Shown in pieces: positions 43,395 to 52,187 of a stretch of DNA of 64,000 nt. The translations under genes and the position numbers were made by a program. The notes under the pieces were generated by a model that had not been told where the DNA came from, ran no database searches, and saw nothing but the letters and a program-made list of their open reading frames with translations. Each line of letters opens with the position of its first letter. Within the stretch, counting starts at the first letter, position 1. The stretch comes from JAITWN01 sp050486285. GTDB taxonomy: Bacteria; Pseudomonadota; Gammaproteobacteria; SZUA-140. The DNA is taken from contig JBJHCZ010000001.1 in NCBI GenBank assembly GCA_050486285.1, forward strand, positions 248,001 through 312,000. Reading direction: 5' to 3'.

Positions 43395-43584
43395 ACTGTG
43401 TGCGCTTACGAACGGACTGATGTACCGGTCTGAGTAACATAATAAGCACTCATGCAGTTACAGACCGGAGCGGTATCATGGGAGTGACATGGCCTGTCCG
43501 CCCCGCGCGGGTGGCTTTACCCCGGGTATACCGGTCTTTACCCGGTGTAGCCGGTAGTACCGCCACGATTGCCGGTCCCTTCCG

Positions 43585-46500
43585 TTGAGAATTTATCCAC
43601 TCCTGCTGGTGATCGTATTCGCCCTTGCGGCTTGTTTTCAGGACAACAGCGGTTCGGAGTCTCAGCCCGGCGGTATTCCGATGCCGACGGGCGTCCAGAG
43701 CCTGCCGGAGGTTGGCATCCTGTCCGTCAAGGTGTTCCTCGAAGGGGAGTCCACGCCCCGATATACCGATAATGCGATCGCTTTCGATCAGGAAGAGATC
43801 GCGCTCGAGTTCGATGCGCCTGTCGGTCAGCACATATTCATCGTGATATTCGACTACCTGGATCCGGAGTTCCTGCGTGAGAACGGGGAGCCCTGGGAGT
43901 TGGCGCGCTGGTCCAGCGAGCTGGTCACGGTGATTGAAGGTGAAGAGCTTGCTCTGGATGTGGCGGTGGACGGCTATCGCTATGAGGATTTCGACGGAGA
44001 CGGGATCAGCAACAAGGATGAGCTGATTGCCCGCAGCGATCCGGGCGATGCCTCTGATGTCCCCGATTATGCGGTCACCGCCACGGTGAGCGAAGGCGGC
44101 AGCATCGATCCGCCGAGCCAACGGGTCAACCACGGGTCGACAGTCACCTTCTCGCTGACACCGGAGACAGGCTACAGCATCAGTACCGTTACAGGCTGTA
44201 ACGGGACGCTCACCGGCAATATTTACACCACCGATGCGATCACCGCGGATTGTGCGGTGAACGCCAGCTTCGTACTGAATCGCTACACAGTAGATACCAT
44301 TGCGGGCAGCGGCGGCACCATCAGCCCGGCGAGCCGGTCGGTAGCTCATGGGGAGACGGCCACCTTCCGCTTGTTTCTGGCCCCGGGGTTTGACTTCAGT
44401 GAAGTCGCGGTATCCGGTTGTAACGGCACCCTGACCTTGGAAGGCATCGACCTGGTCTACACCACCGGGGCGATCACGTCGCCCTGTACGGTGAGCGCCA
44501 CCTTCAGTCTGAACGAATATGCCGTCACTGCCGGGGTGACGGGTGAGGGTGGGACGATCACTCCGACCAGCAGGATCGTCATCCACGGATCGACGACCAC
44601 CTTCACAGTGACGCCCGCTGCAGGCTACACCACCGCTTCCGTGACGGGTTGTAACGGGACGCTCAACGGCAACATCTACACGACAGGAGAAGTCACGGCC
44701 GCTTGTTCGGTGACGGCCGTCTTCAGCCTGAATGCCTATCTGGTCACTGCCACGGCGGGTGCGAACGGCAACATCAGTCCGGCGAGCCGGATCATCAATC
44801 ACGGATCGACGGGGAGCTTCACGGTGACGCCGAACACGGGTTATCGCGTCGCTTCCGTGACGGGCTGCGGCGGGACGCTGGACGGCAACAGCTACACCAC
44901 CGGGGCGATCACGGGCGCTTGTACGGTCACCGCCACCTTCAGCCTAAATACCTATGAAGTCACTGCGACGGCAGGCGCGAACGGCAACATCAGTCCGGCG
45001 AGCCGGATCATCAATCACGGATCGACGGGGAGCTTCACGGTGACGCCGAACACGGGTTATCGCGTCGCTTCCGTGACGGGCTGCGGCGGGACGCTGGACG
45101 GCAACAGCTACACCACCGGGGCGATCACGGCGGCGTGTACGGTCAATGCCACCTTCGGTCTTAATGACTATCTGGTCACTGCCACGGCGGGTCCGAATGG
45201 CAACATCAGTCCGGCGAGCCTGACGGTCAATCATGGCGCGACGGCCAGCTTCACGGTGACACCGAACACGGGTTATCGCATCGCTTCCGTGACGGGCTGC
45301 GGCGGGACGCTGGACGGCAACAGCTATACCACCGGGGCGATCACGGGCGCTTGCACGGTCACTGCCACCTTCGGTCTTAATGACTATCTGGTCACGGCCA
45401 CGGCGGGCCCGAACGGCAGCATCAGTCCGGCGAGCCTGACGGTCAATCATGGCGCGACGGCCAGCTTCACGGTGACACCGAATACGGGTTATGGCATCGC
45501 TTCCGTGACGGGCTGCGGCGGGACGCTGGACGGCAACAGCTACACCACCGGGGCGATCACGGCGGCGTGTACGGTCAATGCCACCTTCAGCCTTAATACC
45601 TATGAGGTCACTGCCACAGCAGGTGCGAACGGGAGCATCCGTCCGGCGAGCCTGACGATCAATCATGGCGCGACGGCCAGCTTCACGGTGACGCCAGACA
45701 TTTTCTATTCCATCGGCAGCGTCACCGGCTGTAGCGGCAGCCTCGGTGGTGCAACTTACACCACCGGAGAGATCACTGGCGCCTGCACAGTGGACGCCAG
45801 TTTCACGGCGATTGTCCCGACCGGTGTCACTGCGACGGCGGGTGATGGTGAAGTCACCCTGGTCTGGAATCCGGTCGTCAACGTCAACGGCTACCGGGTT
45901 TACTGGGGTATCCGACCGGGCATTCACCCGGATATCCTGAGCAGCTATGACGATTTTGTGCAGGTCGGCAATGGGACCAGTCGCACCATCGACAGGTTGA
46001 TCAACGAAACCTTGTATTACTTCATCGTGATCGCGAGGGTAGGCAATAACGAGAGCGAGCCGTCCGCAGAGGTCAGCGCCACGCCAGCGTCCCCGGTAGC
46101 CTTCACCGCACTGCTCAACGATACGGGCATTGACTGGTGCACGGATGGGGATACCAACTTCCTCGACTGTCCGGAGGGCAGCCTTCTCGGCCAGGATGGT
46201 GAACTGGGCCGTGACGCCGAGGCCAGTGCGGGTGTGCTGCTGAAGACAGGCGCAGGCGAGGCCGGCTTCGACTTCACCAAGCTCGATGCCGGCGGCAATA
46301 TCCTCGCAGCCGATGCCGGTGCGTGGTCATGTGTGCGCGATAACCATACCGGCTTGATCTGGGAAGTGAAAGGCAGCGCGGGTGGCCTGCGCGACTTTAA
46401 CCACACCTATACCTGGTACAGCACGGATGAGAATGCCAATGGCGGCAGCCCCGGCACGCAGAACGGTGGCACCTGCACCGGCAGCGACTGCGACACCCAG

Positions 46501-46782
46501 GCCTATGTGCAGGCAATCAATGTCCAGTCGCTCTGTGGCGCCAGTGACTGGCGCCTGCCGACCCGCAGCGAGCTGATGTCGATTATCCAGAACGGGCGTC
46601 CCGATGGCGCACGGATAGACACCGACTTTTTCCCGAATACGTCGAGCGCGTCCTATTGGTCGTCAACACCCCTGGCCAACGACAGCAATCATGCGTGGTC
46701 GGTCGATTTCAGCCGAGGTGGCGTCGACTCGAGCCTGAAGCGCAACGGCCTCGGGGTTCGATTGGTGCGCGGTAGACCGTGA
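43585..46782 (+). CDS. Lipoprotein with eight InlB-B-like repeats, Fn3 and DUF1566 domains
   Basis: A 1065-residue cell-surface protein. A lipobox LAAC ends the signal sequence. A calcium-binding-like DFDGDGISNKDE follows near residue 137, then eight repeats of about 72 residues (Flg_new_2/InlB B-repeat type, core INHGSTGSFTVTPNTGY and VTGCGGTLDGNSYTTG) from about residue 160 to 745. A fibronectin type III-like domain (GVTATAGDGEVTLVWNPV) comes next, and a C-terminal DUF1566 domain (SCVRDNHTGLIWEVK, DWRLPTRSELMSI, SYWSSTPLA). Each repeat carries two cysteines that may form disulphides. The TTG at 43585 is the listed start; no ribosome-binding site is evident. An adhesive role is inferred only from the domains. 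Confidence 0.85.
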   Translation: MRIYPLLLVIVFALAACFQDNSGSESQPGGIPMPTGVQSLPEVGILSVKVFLEGESTPRYTDNAIAFDQEEIALEFDAPVGQHIFIVIFDYLDPEFLRENGEPWELARWSSELVTVIEGEELALDVAVDGYRYEDFDGDGISNKDELIARSDPGDASDVPDYAVTATVSEGGSIDPPSQRVNHGSTVTFSLTPETGYSISTVTGCNGTLTGNIYTTDAITADCAVNASFVLNRYTVDTIAGSGGTISPASRSVAHGETATFRLFLAPGFDFSEVAVSGCNGTLTLEGIDLVYTTGAITSPCTVSATFSLNEYAVTAGVTGEGGTITPTSRIVIHGSTTTFTVTPAAGYTTASVTGCNGTLNGNIYTTGEVTAACSVTAVFSLNAYLVTATAGANGNISPASRIINHGSTGSFTVTPNTGYRVASVTGCGGTLDGNSYTTGAITGACTVTATFSLNTYEVTATAGANGNISPASRIINHGSTGSFTVTPNTGYRVASVTGCGGTLDGNSYTTGAITAACTVNATFGLNDYLVTATAGPNGNISPASLTVNHGATASFTVTPNTGYRIASVTGCGGTLDGNSYTTGAITGACTVTATFGLNDYLVTATAGPNGSISPASLTVNHGATASFTVTPNTGYGIASVTGCGGTLDGNSYTTGAITAACTVNATFSLNTYEVTATAGANGSIRPASLTINHGATASFTVTPDIFYSIGSVTGCSGSLGGATYTTGEITGACTVDASFTAIVPTGVTATAGDGEVTLVWNPVVNVNGYRVYWGIRPGIHPDILSSYDDFVQVGNGTSRTIDRLINETLYYFIVIARVGNNESEPSAEVSATPASPVAFTALLNDTGIDWCTDGDTNFLDCPEGSLLGQDGELGRDAEASAGVLLKTGAGEAGFDFTKLDAGGNILAADAGAWSCVRDNHTGLIWEVKGSAGGLRDFNHTYTWYSTDENANGGSPGTQNGGTCTGSDCDTQAYVQAINVQSLCGASDWRLPTRSELMSIIQNGRPDGARIDTDFFPNTSSASYWSSTPLANDSNHAWSVDFSRGGVDSSLKRNGLGVRLVRGRP
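44740..45603 (+). repeat. Four near-identical 216-bp tandem repeats
   Basis: Units start at 44740, 44956, 45172 and 45388, each encoding 72 residues; a fifth, more diverged unit starts at 45604 and three older ones lie upstream. Long stretches are identical between units, which indicates recent duplication or gene conversion and makes copy number variation likely. Confidence 0.93.
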
Positions 46783-46798
46783 TCCGAAGCGGAGAACA

Positions 46799-47338
46799 AT
46801 GATGCGTAGAAGCAGGCGAATCCCGGGGTTACTCCTTCCACTGGCCTTTGTGTTTGTGAGTGCCGGCATGGCGCCTGTCCTTGCCGGGGTGAGCTGTTCG
46901 AACCTGAACGGCGCGGTCATCCCGTCGACCCCGGACAGTGACTTTACCCTGCGGGAAGGGGGCGCCGTGGTACGCCATGAGCCCACCGGACTGGAGTGGC
47001 AGCGTTGCCCGTTGGGTCTGAGCTGGGATGGCGGCGATTGCCTCGGCGCGCTTGCGACCCATGACTGGCCGGGCGCATTGGCGGCGGCGGCAGCAGCAGG
47101 CGCGGGTTGGCGCTTGCCCAAAAAGAACGAACTGGCCTCGATCGTCGAAGCGGCCTGCTGGAGCCCGGCGATCAATGCGGCGGTCTTTCCGGGCACGCCC
47201 GTCAGTGCCTTCTGGTCGTCTTCACCCGATGCCGGCAGCAGCCGTATGGCGTGGGTGATCAGTTTCGATCTCGGCCGCATCGACGCGGAAGACAAGCACA
47301 GCCTTCACGGCGTTCGGTTGGTGCGCGGGGGTCTGTAA
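46799..47338 (+). CDS. DUF1566 domain secreted protein
   Basis: A 179-residue protein with a signal peptide (RRIPGLLLPLAFVFVSAG, cleavage near VLAG). It contains a DUF1566 (Lcl C-terminal-like) domain: VVRHEPTGLEWQRC, GWRLPKKNELASIVE, AFWSSSPDAGS and a final GVRLVRGGL that matches the end of the preceding lipoprotein (GVRLVRGRP). It lies 16 bp downstream of that gene, so the two DUF1566 proteins are probably co-expressed. The role is unknown. Confidence 0.82.
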   Translation: MMRRSRRIPGLLLPLAFVFVSAGMAPVLAGVSCSNLNGAVIPSTPDSDFTLREGGAVVRHEPTGLEWQRCPLGLSWDGGDCLGALATHDWPGALAAAAAAGAGWRLPKKNELASIVEAACWSPAINAAVFPGTPVSAFWSSSPDAGSSRMAWVISFDLGRIDAEDKHSLHGVRLVRGGL

Positions 47339-47355
47339 TCGCTACGCCAGTAACT

Positions 47356-47391
47356 GGGGACGCTATCCTTCGATTAAAGGGTAGCGTCCCC
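47356..47391. terminator. 15-bp stem-loop between convergent genes
   Basis: GGGGACGCTATCCTT pairs with AAGGGTAGCGTCCCC (one G-T wobble) across a six-base loop, between the ends of the DUF1566 gene and dapE. It can serve as a bidirectional terminator although no T-run follows. The GGGGAC/GTCCCC ends resemble mobile palindromes rather than a standard terminator. Confidence 0.6.
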
Positions 47392-47393
47392 TA

Positions 47394-48536
47394 TCAAGTC
47401 AGCAGATTAATCAGGGCCTTCTCGTAGATTTCTGATAAGGTTTCGAGCTCCTCGCAGGCGACGCGCTCGTTGACCTTGTGGATGGTCGCATTGACCGGCC
47501 CGAGTTCGACGACCTGGGCGCCGGTCGGGGCGATGAAGCGCCCGTCAGAGGTACCCCCTTCGGTCGAAAGTCTTGTCACACGCCCCGTGACCTGCCGCAC
47601 TGCGGCGCGCACCCCGTCGACGAGGTCACCCGGCCGCGTCAGGAACGGCTCTCCGGACAGCTTCCACTCGATATCGCAGTCGACGCCATACCGCTCGAGG
47701 ATCGCCTCGAATCGGTGTTTCAGCGCCGCGGCGGTCGACTCGGTCGAGTAACGGAAGTTGAACAGCGCATGGACCTGGCCGGGGATCACATTGTCGGCGC
47801 CGGTGCCGGCGTTCAGGTTCGAGAACTGGAAGGTCGTCGGCGGGAAGAACTCGTTGCCGTCGTCCCAGTGCTCGGCGCACAAGGCCGCGAGCGCCGGCGC
47901 GAGGCGATGGATCGGGTTGTCGGCAAGGTGCGGATAGGCGATATGGCCCTGCACGCCGTTGACGACGAGTCGACCGCCCAGCGAACCGCGGCGGCCGTTC
48001 TTGATGGTATCGCCGGCTTGCGTATCGCAGGTCGGCTCGCCGACCAGACACCAGTCGATCTGCACGCCATGCTGGTTCAGATAGTCGACGACCTTGCGCG
48101 TGCCGTCGATCGACGGGCCTTCCTCGTCGCTGGTGATCAGAAAGCCGATCGAACCCTTGTGATCCGGATGCGCCGCGATGAAGCGCTCGCAGGCGGTGAT
48201 CATCGCCGCGAGACTGCCCTTCATGTCGGCGGCCCCGCGTCCGTACAGGAAGCCGTCGCGCACTTCCGGCGTGAAGGGATCGGAGTCCCAGCGCTCGCGC
48301 GGGCCGGGCGGCACGACGTCGGTGTGGCCGGCGAATACGAACAGCGGCGCCGCGCCGCCGCGCCGCGCCCAGAAATTGCGCACCTCGCCGAAGGGCAGGA
48401 TCTCGATGGCGAAGCCGAGGGCCTCGAGGCGTTCGATCATCAGATCCTGGCAGCCGGCATCCGCCGGGGTCACCGAGGGGCAGGCGATCAGGGCACTGGC
48501 GAGCGTGAGGGTGTCGGACGACCGGGCGGGTTTCAT
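47394..48536 (-). CDS. dapE: Succinyl-diaminopimelate desuccinylase
   Basis: A 380-residue zinc aminoacylase of the lysine/diaminopimelate pathway. Metal ligands are visible in FAGHTDVVPPG, GRGAADMKG and TSDEEGPSIDGT, with VGEPT, QGHIAYPHLADNP and the C-terminal ELGPVNATIHKVNE. The start MKPARSSDTL at 48536 is chosen; the frame extends to 48674 without conservation. It converges on the DUF1566 gene. Confidence 0.95.
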   Translation of the reverse strand: MKPARSSDTLTLASALIACPSVTPADAGCQDLMIERLEALGFAIEILPFGEVRNFWARRGGAAPLFVFAGHTDVVPPGPRERWDSDPFTPEVRDGFLYGRGAADMKGSLAAMITACERFIAAHPDHKGSIGFLITSDEEGPSIDGTRKVVDYLNQHGVQIDWCLVGEPTCDTQAGDTIKNGRRGSLGGRLVVNGVQGHIAYPHLADNPIHRLAPALAALCAEHWDDGNEFFPPTTFQFSNLNAGTGADNVIPGQVHALFNFRYSTESTAAALKHRFEAILERYGVDCDIEWKLSGEPFLTRPGDLVDGVRAAVRQVTGRVTRLSTEGGTSDGRFIAPTGAQVVELGPVNATIHKVNERVACEELETLSEIYEKALINLLT

Positions 48537-48871
48537 CGCGCACATTATAGAGCATCGATACCGCTGATGCGCGCCGCACCATGTTGAAGCGTGAATGGAT
48601 CGCCACGCTGCCTGATGGCGCATGCGGGTGCGCGTGGTCAACGGCCATCCGACCTGTTCCGACATTGCAAGCAATCGTGATACTACATTAAATAAAATTC
48701 CTAACTAATTGAATAAAAAAATACTTATTGAGGGAGCCATTGCTGCTACGCGAGGGCTGATCGGCGCGGGCAGGCACGCCGGCGAATGATGGCAGCAATC
48801 CTGCAATGATCGTGAGGGGACGAAATGATCCGGCTACGTACAAGCGATGTCAGCACCCGGTGGCGGCCTTG
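48537..48871 (+). other. dapE-urease intergenic region
   Basis: An AT-rich island (about 48675-48730) stands out in GC-rich surroundings and contains the putative urease promoter and a 12-bp palindrome. An in-frame ATG at 48806 could extend ureD by 22 unconserved residues. No other gene is seen. Confidence 0.5.
48665..48693 (+). promoter_or_regulatory. Putative urease promoter with overlapping palindrome
   Basis: TTGCAA (48665-48670) and TTAAAT (48688-48693) are spaced by 17 bp, each matching four of six consensus bases. The palindrome ATTGC-AA-GCAAT (48664-48675) covers the -35 and could be an operator. No good sigma-54 sequence was found ahead of ureD. Confidence 0.4.
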
Positions 48872-49717
48872 ATGGCCGTGGTCACCGAAGCGGTCGCGTC
48901 CGGCTGGGCGGCGCGCATCGCGCTCGGCTTTCGCCGCGAGGACGCGCGGACGGTATTGGCGCGGCGCTCGAGTCACGGGCCGCTGCAGGTACAGCGACCT
49001 TTCTATCCGGGCGGCGGGCGCTGCGACGTCTATCTGCTGCATCCGCCGGGCGGGATCGTCGGCGGCGACCGCCTCGAGATCGATATCGAAGCGGGGGCAG
49101 AGACGCATGTCCTGCTGACGACGCCGGCCGCCGGGAAGTTTTATCGCAGCGCGGGCGCGGTCGCGGAGCAGCGGCAATGGCTCCGGGCGCGGCGCGGCGC
49201 GCTGCTCGAGTGGCTGCCCCAGGAGACGATCGTGTTCAGCGGCGCACGCGCGCGCAGCACGACGTGCATCGATCTCGACGAGGATGCGCGCGTCATCGCC
49301 TGGGAGATCCTGTGTCTCGGGCGACCGGCGAGCGGGGAGAGTTTCAACAGCGGGCGTTTCGAGCAGTACATGGAGCTGTATCGCCAGGGACGGCCTTTGC
49401 TGCTCGAACGCAATCGCTATGACGGTGGCGGGACGCTGCAGTCAGCGCCGTGGGGGCTGGGCGGGCGACCGGTCAGCGCGATCCTGCTGGCATCGGATCG
49501 GACGCATGATGAAATGATCGCTGTGCGCGACGCGCTCGGTAACGTCGAGCCGGACCTCGCGGGCGTCACCTGTGTCGATGGCGTGGTGGTCGTCCGCTAT
49601 GTCGGCGCTTGCAGCGAACGGGCGAAGGCGTGTTTGACTCGCGCATGGCAGGTGCTGCAAGACCCGGCGGCTGCCCCTGTCGCGACCGCCGGCCAACCGA
49701 GAATCTGGGCCACCTGA
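48872..49717 (+). CDS. ureD: Urease accessory protein UreD
   Basis: A 281-residue scaffold that with UreF and UreG loads nickel into apo-urease. The family block GPLQVQRPFYPGGGRCDVYL, then HPPGGIVGGD, is clear; GKFYRSAGAVAEQ, WLPQETIVFSGA and LCLGRPASGE follow, ending PRIWAT. The ATG at 48872 fits the usual N-terminus, though 48806 in the same frame is possible. First gene of the operon ureD-A-B-C-EF-G. Confidence 0.94.
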   Translation: MAVVTEAVASGWAARIALGFRREDARTVLARRSSHGPLQVQRPFYPGGGRCDVYLLHPPGGIVGGDRLEIDIEAGAETHVLLTTPAAGKFYRSAGAVAEQRQWLRARRGALLEWLPQETIVFSGARARSTTCIDLDEDARVIAWEILCLGRPASGESFNSGRFEQYMELYRQGRPLLLERNRYDGGGTLQSAPWGLGGRPVSAILLASDRTHDEMIAVRDALGNVEPDLAGVTCVDGVVVVRYVGACSERAKACLTRAWQVLQDPAAAPVATAGQPRIWAT

Positions 49718-49730
49718 ACGGAGATGACGC

Positions 49731-50033
49731 ATGGAATTATTGCCCCGCGAGAAAGACAAGCTGCTGCTGTTCACCGCGGCGCTGCTCGCTGAGCGGCGTC
49801 GCGATCGCGGCGTGAAACTGAATTATCCGGAGTCGGTCGCGCTGATCTCGGCGGCGATCCTCGAGGGCGCGCGCGACGGCCGCACGGTCGCCGAGCTGAT
49901 GAGCTTCGGCGCGACGATCCTGACCCGCGCCGAGGTCATGGACGGCGTGCCGGAGATGATCCCGGAGGTCCAGATCGAGGCGACCTTCCCGGACGGGACG
50001 AAGCTCGTAACCGTCCACAACCCGATTGTCTAG
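49731..50033 (+). CDS. ureA: Urease subunit gamma
   Basis: A 100-residue structural subunit: MELLPREKDKLLLFTAALLA, LNYPESVALISAAILEGARDG and VPEMIPEVQIEATFPDGTKL are standard. It begins 13 bp after ureD. Confidence 0.98.
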   Translation: MELLPREKDKLLLFTAALLAERRRDRGVKLNYPESVALISAAILEGARDGRTVAELMSFGATILTRAEVMDGVPEMIPEVQIEATFPDGTKLVTVHNPIV

Positions 50034-50052
50034 CTGGCCATGATCAACACGT

Positions 50053-50088
50053 CTCCCCTTCGCTTGCGAAGGGGAGGCAGGGGGATGC
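50053..50088. repeat. CCCCTTCGC hairpin with AGGGGGATGC flank, copy 1
   Basis: CTCCCCTTCGC (50053-50063) pairs with GCGAAGGGGAG (50066-50076), followed by GCAGGGGGATGCC. It fills most of the 89-bp ureA-ureB gap. A sister copy follows ureG. Confidence 0.8.
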
Positions 50089-50122
50089 CTTCAATGAATA
50101 ACTGTCACGGCGGGAGCAGTGG

Positions 50123-50428
50123 ATGATTCCGGGAGAGATTGAGACGGCTGAGGGTGAGATCCTGTTGAATGCAGGCCGCGCGACCGTGACGCTCTCGGTC
50201 GCAAACACCGGCGATCGCCCGATCCAGGTCGGTTCGCATTATCACTTCTATGAGACCAACGCCGCGCTCGCCTTTGAACGAGAGCAGGCGCGAGGATTCC
50301 GGCTCGACATCGCGGCCGGCACCGCGGTGCGTTTCGAACCGGGACAGTCACGGACGGTGACTCTGGTCCGCCTCGCCGGTATGGGCCAGGTCTACGGTTT
50401 CAACGCGAAGATCATGGGGAAGCTCTGA
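50123..50428 (+). CDS. ureB: Urease subunit beta
   Basis: A 101-residue structural subunit: MIPGEIETAEGEILLNAGR, NTGDRPIQVGSHYHFYETN and GTAVRFEPGQSRTV are conserved. It ends one base before ureC. The gap to ureA is longer than usual because of an inserted hairpin repeat. Confidence 0.98.
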   Translation: MIPGEIETAEGEILLNAGRATVTLSVANTGDRPIQVGSHYHFYETNAALAFEREQARGFRLDIAAGTAVRFEPGQSRTVTLVRLAGMGQVYGFNAKIMGKL

Positions 50429-50429
50429 C

Positions 50430-52133
50430 ATGGCATTGATCCGACGCCGCGCCTATGCGGAGATGTATGGACCGACGACCGGTGATCGAGTCCGCCTCGG
50501 CGACACTGAATTGTGGATCGAGGTCGAACAGGACCGGACGATCTACGGCGAAGAGGTCAAGTTCGGCGGCGGCAAGGTCATCCGCGACGGCATGGGCCAG
50601 AGTCAGCAGAGCGCGCGCGAGACCGTCGACTGCGTCATCACCAACGCGCTAATCGTCGACCACTGGGGCATCGTCAAGGCCGACATCGGCATCAAGGGCG
50701 GCCGCATCCACGCCATCGGCAAGGCCGGCAATCCGGATATCCAGTCCGGCGTCGACATCGTCATCGGGCCCGGCACCGAGGTCATCGCCGGCGAAGGCCT
50801 GATCGCAACCGCAGGCGCGATCGACGCGCATATCCATTTCATTTGTCCGCAGCAGATCGAGGAGGCGCTGATGTCCGGCGTCACGACGATGCTCGGCGGC
50901 GGCACCGGTCCGGCGGCCGGCACCAACGCGACGACCTGTACGCCGGGCCCGTGGAACATCGCGCGCATGCTGCAGGCGGCCGAGGCCTTTCCGATGAATC
51001 TCGGATTTCTCGGCAAGGGCAACGCCAGCCTGCCGCTCGCGCTCGACGAGCAGATCGCGGCCGGCGCGATGGGCCTCAAGCTGCACGAGGACTGGGGCAC
51101 GACGCCGGCGGCGATCGACAACTGTCTCGCCGTCGCGGAGCGGCACGACGTCCAGGTCGCGATCCACACCGATACGCTGAACGAGTCCGGCTTCGTCGAG
51201 GACACGCTCGCCGCGTTCCGGGGGCGCACGATCCATACCTATCATACCGAGGGTGCCGGCGGCGGCCATGCGCCGGACATCATCCGCGCCTGCGGCGAGG
51301 CCAACGTACTGCCGTCGTCGACGAACCCGACGCGGCCGTACACGATCAACACCGTCGACGAGCATCTCGACATGCTGATGGTCTGTCATCACCTCGATCC
51401 GGGCATCCCGGAGGACGTCGCCTTCGCCGAGTCGCGGATCCGCCGCGAGACCATCGCCGCCGAGGATATCCTGCATGACCTCGGCGCCTTCAGCATGATC
51501 GCATCGGATTCACAGGCGATGGGGCGCGTCGGCGAGGTGATCATCCGGACATGGCAGACCGCGCACAAGATGAAGGTCCAGCGCGGGTCGCTGCCCGAGG
51601 ACAACGCGCGTCATGACAACTTCCGCGCGCGACGCTATGTCGCGAAATACACGATCAATCCGGCGATCGCGCATGGCATCGCCCATGAGGTCGGCTCGCT
51701 CGAGACCGGCAAGCTCGCCGATATCGTGCTGTGGAGACCGGCGTTTTTCGGCGCGAAACCGGCAATGATCATCAAGGGCGGGATGATCGCCGCGGCGCCG
51801 ATGGGCGATCCGAACGCGTCGATCCCGACGCCGCAGCCGGTACACTATCGACCGATGTTCGCGGCCTTCGGCGGCGGACCTGCCGCGACTGCGCTGACCT
51901 TCGTGTCGAAGGCCGCGCTCGAGGCCGGCATCGGCAAGCGCCTCGGCCTGAAGAAACGACTCGCCGCGGTCGCGAACACGCGCGCGATCGGCAAGCCCGA
52001 CATGATCCATAACGCCTGGCAGCCGCAGATCGAGGTCGACGCCCAGACCTACGAGGTGCGCGCCGACGGCGAACTGCTGACCTGCGAACCGGCCACGACC
52101 CTGCCGCTCGCACAGCGCTATTTCCTGTTCTGA
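50430..52133 (+). CDS. ureC: Urease subunit alpha
   Basis: A 567-residue nickel amidohydrolase that hydrolyses urea to ammonia and carbamate. Nickel ligands are in IDAHIHFICPQQ; the carbamylated lysine is in MGLKLHEDWGTTPAAID, with HTDTLNESGF and HTYHTEGAGGGHAPDI following. The mobile flap is LMVCHHLDPGIPEDVAFAES and the last ligand lies near MIASDSQAMGRVGE. All catalytic residues are present, so the enzyme should be active once matured. Confidence 0.99.
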   Translation: MALIRRRAYAEMYGPTTGDRVRLGDTELWIEVEQDRTIYGEEVKFGGGKVIRDGMGQSQQSARETVDCVITNALIVDHWGIVKADIGIKGGRIHAIGKAGNPDIQSGVDIVIGPGTEVIAGEGLIATAGAIDAHIHFICPQQIEEALMSGVTTMLGGGTGPAAGTNATTCTPGPWNIARMLQAAEAFPMNLGFLGKGNASLPLALDEQIAAGAMGLKLHEDWGTTPAAIDNCLAVAERHDVQVAIHTDTLNESGFVEDTLAAFRGRTIHTYHTEGAGGGHAPDIIRACGEANVLPSSTNPTRPYTINTVDEHLDMLMVCHHLDPGIPEDVAFAESRIRRETIAAEDILHDLGAFSMIASDSQAMGRVGEVIIRTWQTAHKMKVQRGSLPEDNARHDNFRARRYVAKYTINPAIAHGIAHEVGSLETGKLADIVLWRPAFFGAKPAMIIKGGMIAAAPMGDPNASIPTPQPVHYRPMFAAFGGGPAATALTFVSKAALEAGIGKRLGLKKRLAAVANTRAIGKPDMIHNAWQPQIEVDAQTYEVRADGELLTCEPATTLPLAQRYFLF

Positions 52134-52139
52134 GGATAT

Positions 52140-52174
52140 CGGGGTCAGAGTAGACGAAGTCTACTCTGACCCCG
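52140..52174. repeat. Palindrome, 16-bp arms, loop GAA
   Basis: CGGGGTCAGAGTAGAC (52140-52155) is perfectly inverted at 52159-52174. It lies between ureC and the ureE-ureF gene, seven bases after the ureC stop. Same arms as 33729-33763 and 57544-57576; only the three loop bases differ. Confidence 0.93.
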
Positions 52175-52187
52175 TGAGAGGGGGGGG

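Noticed and set aside
44740..45819. Regularly spaced repeats suggesting a CRISPR array
   Set aside because: The period is 216 bp, the repeats are in frame and code for a 72-residue domain, and no cas genes are present.
40298..47393. Whole interval radA-dapE as a mobile genomic island
   Set aside because: No integrase, transposase or tRNA was found, and only the first 3 kb are bracketed by a repeat; the repeat-lipoprotein part has no defined edge.
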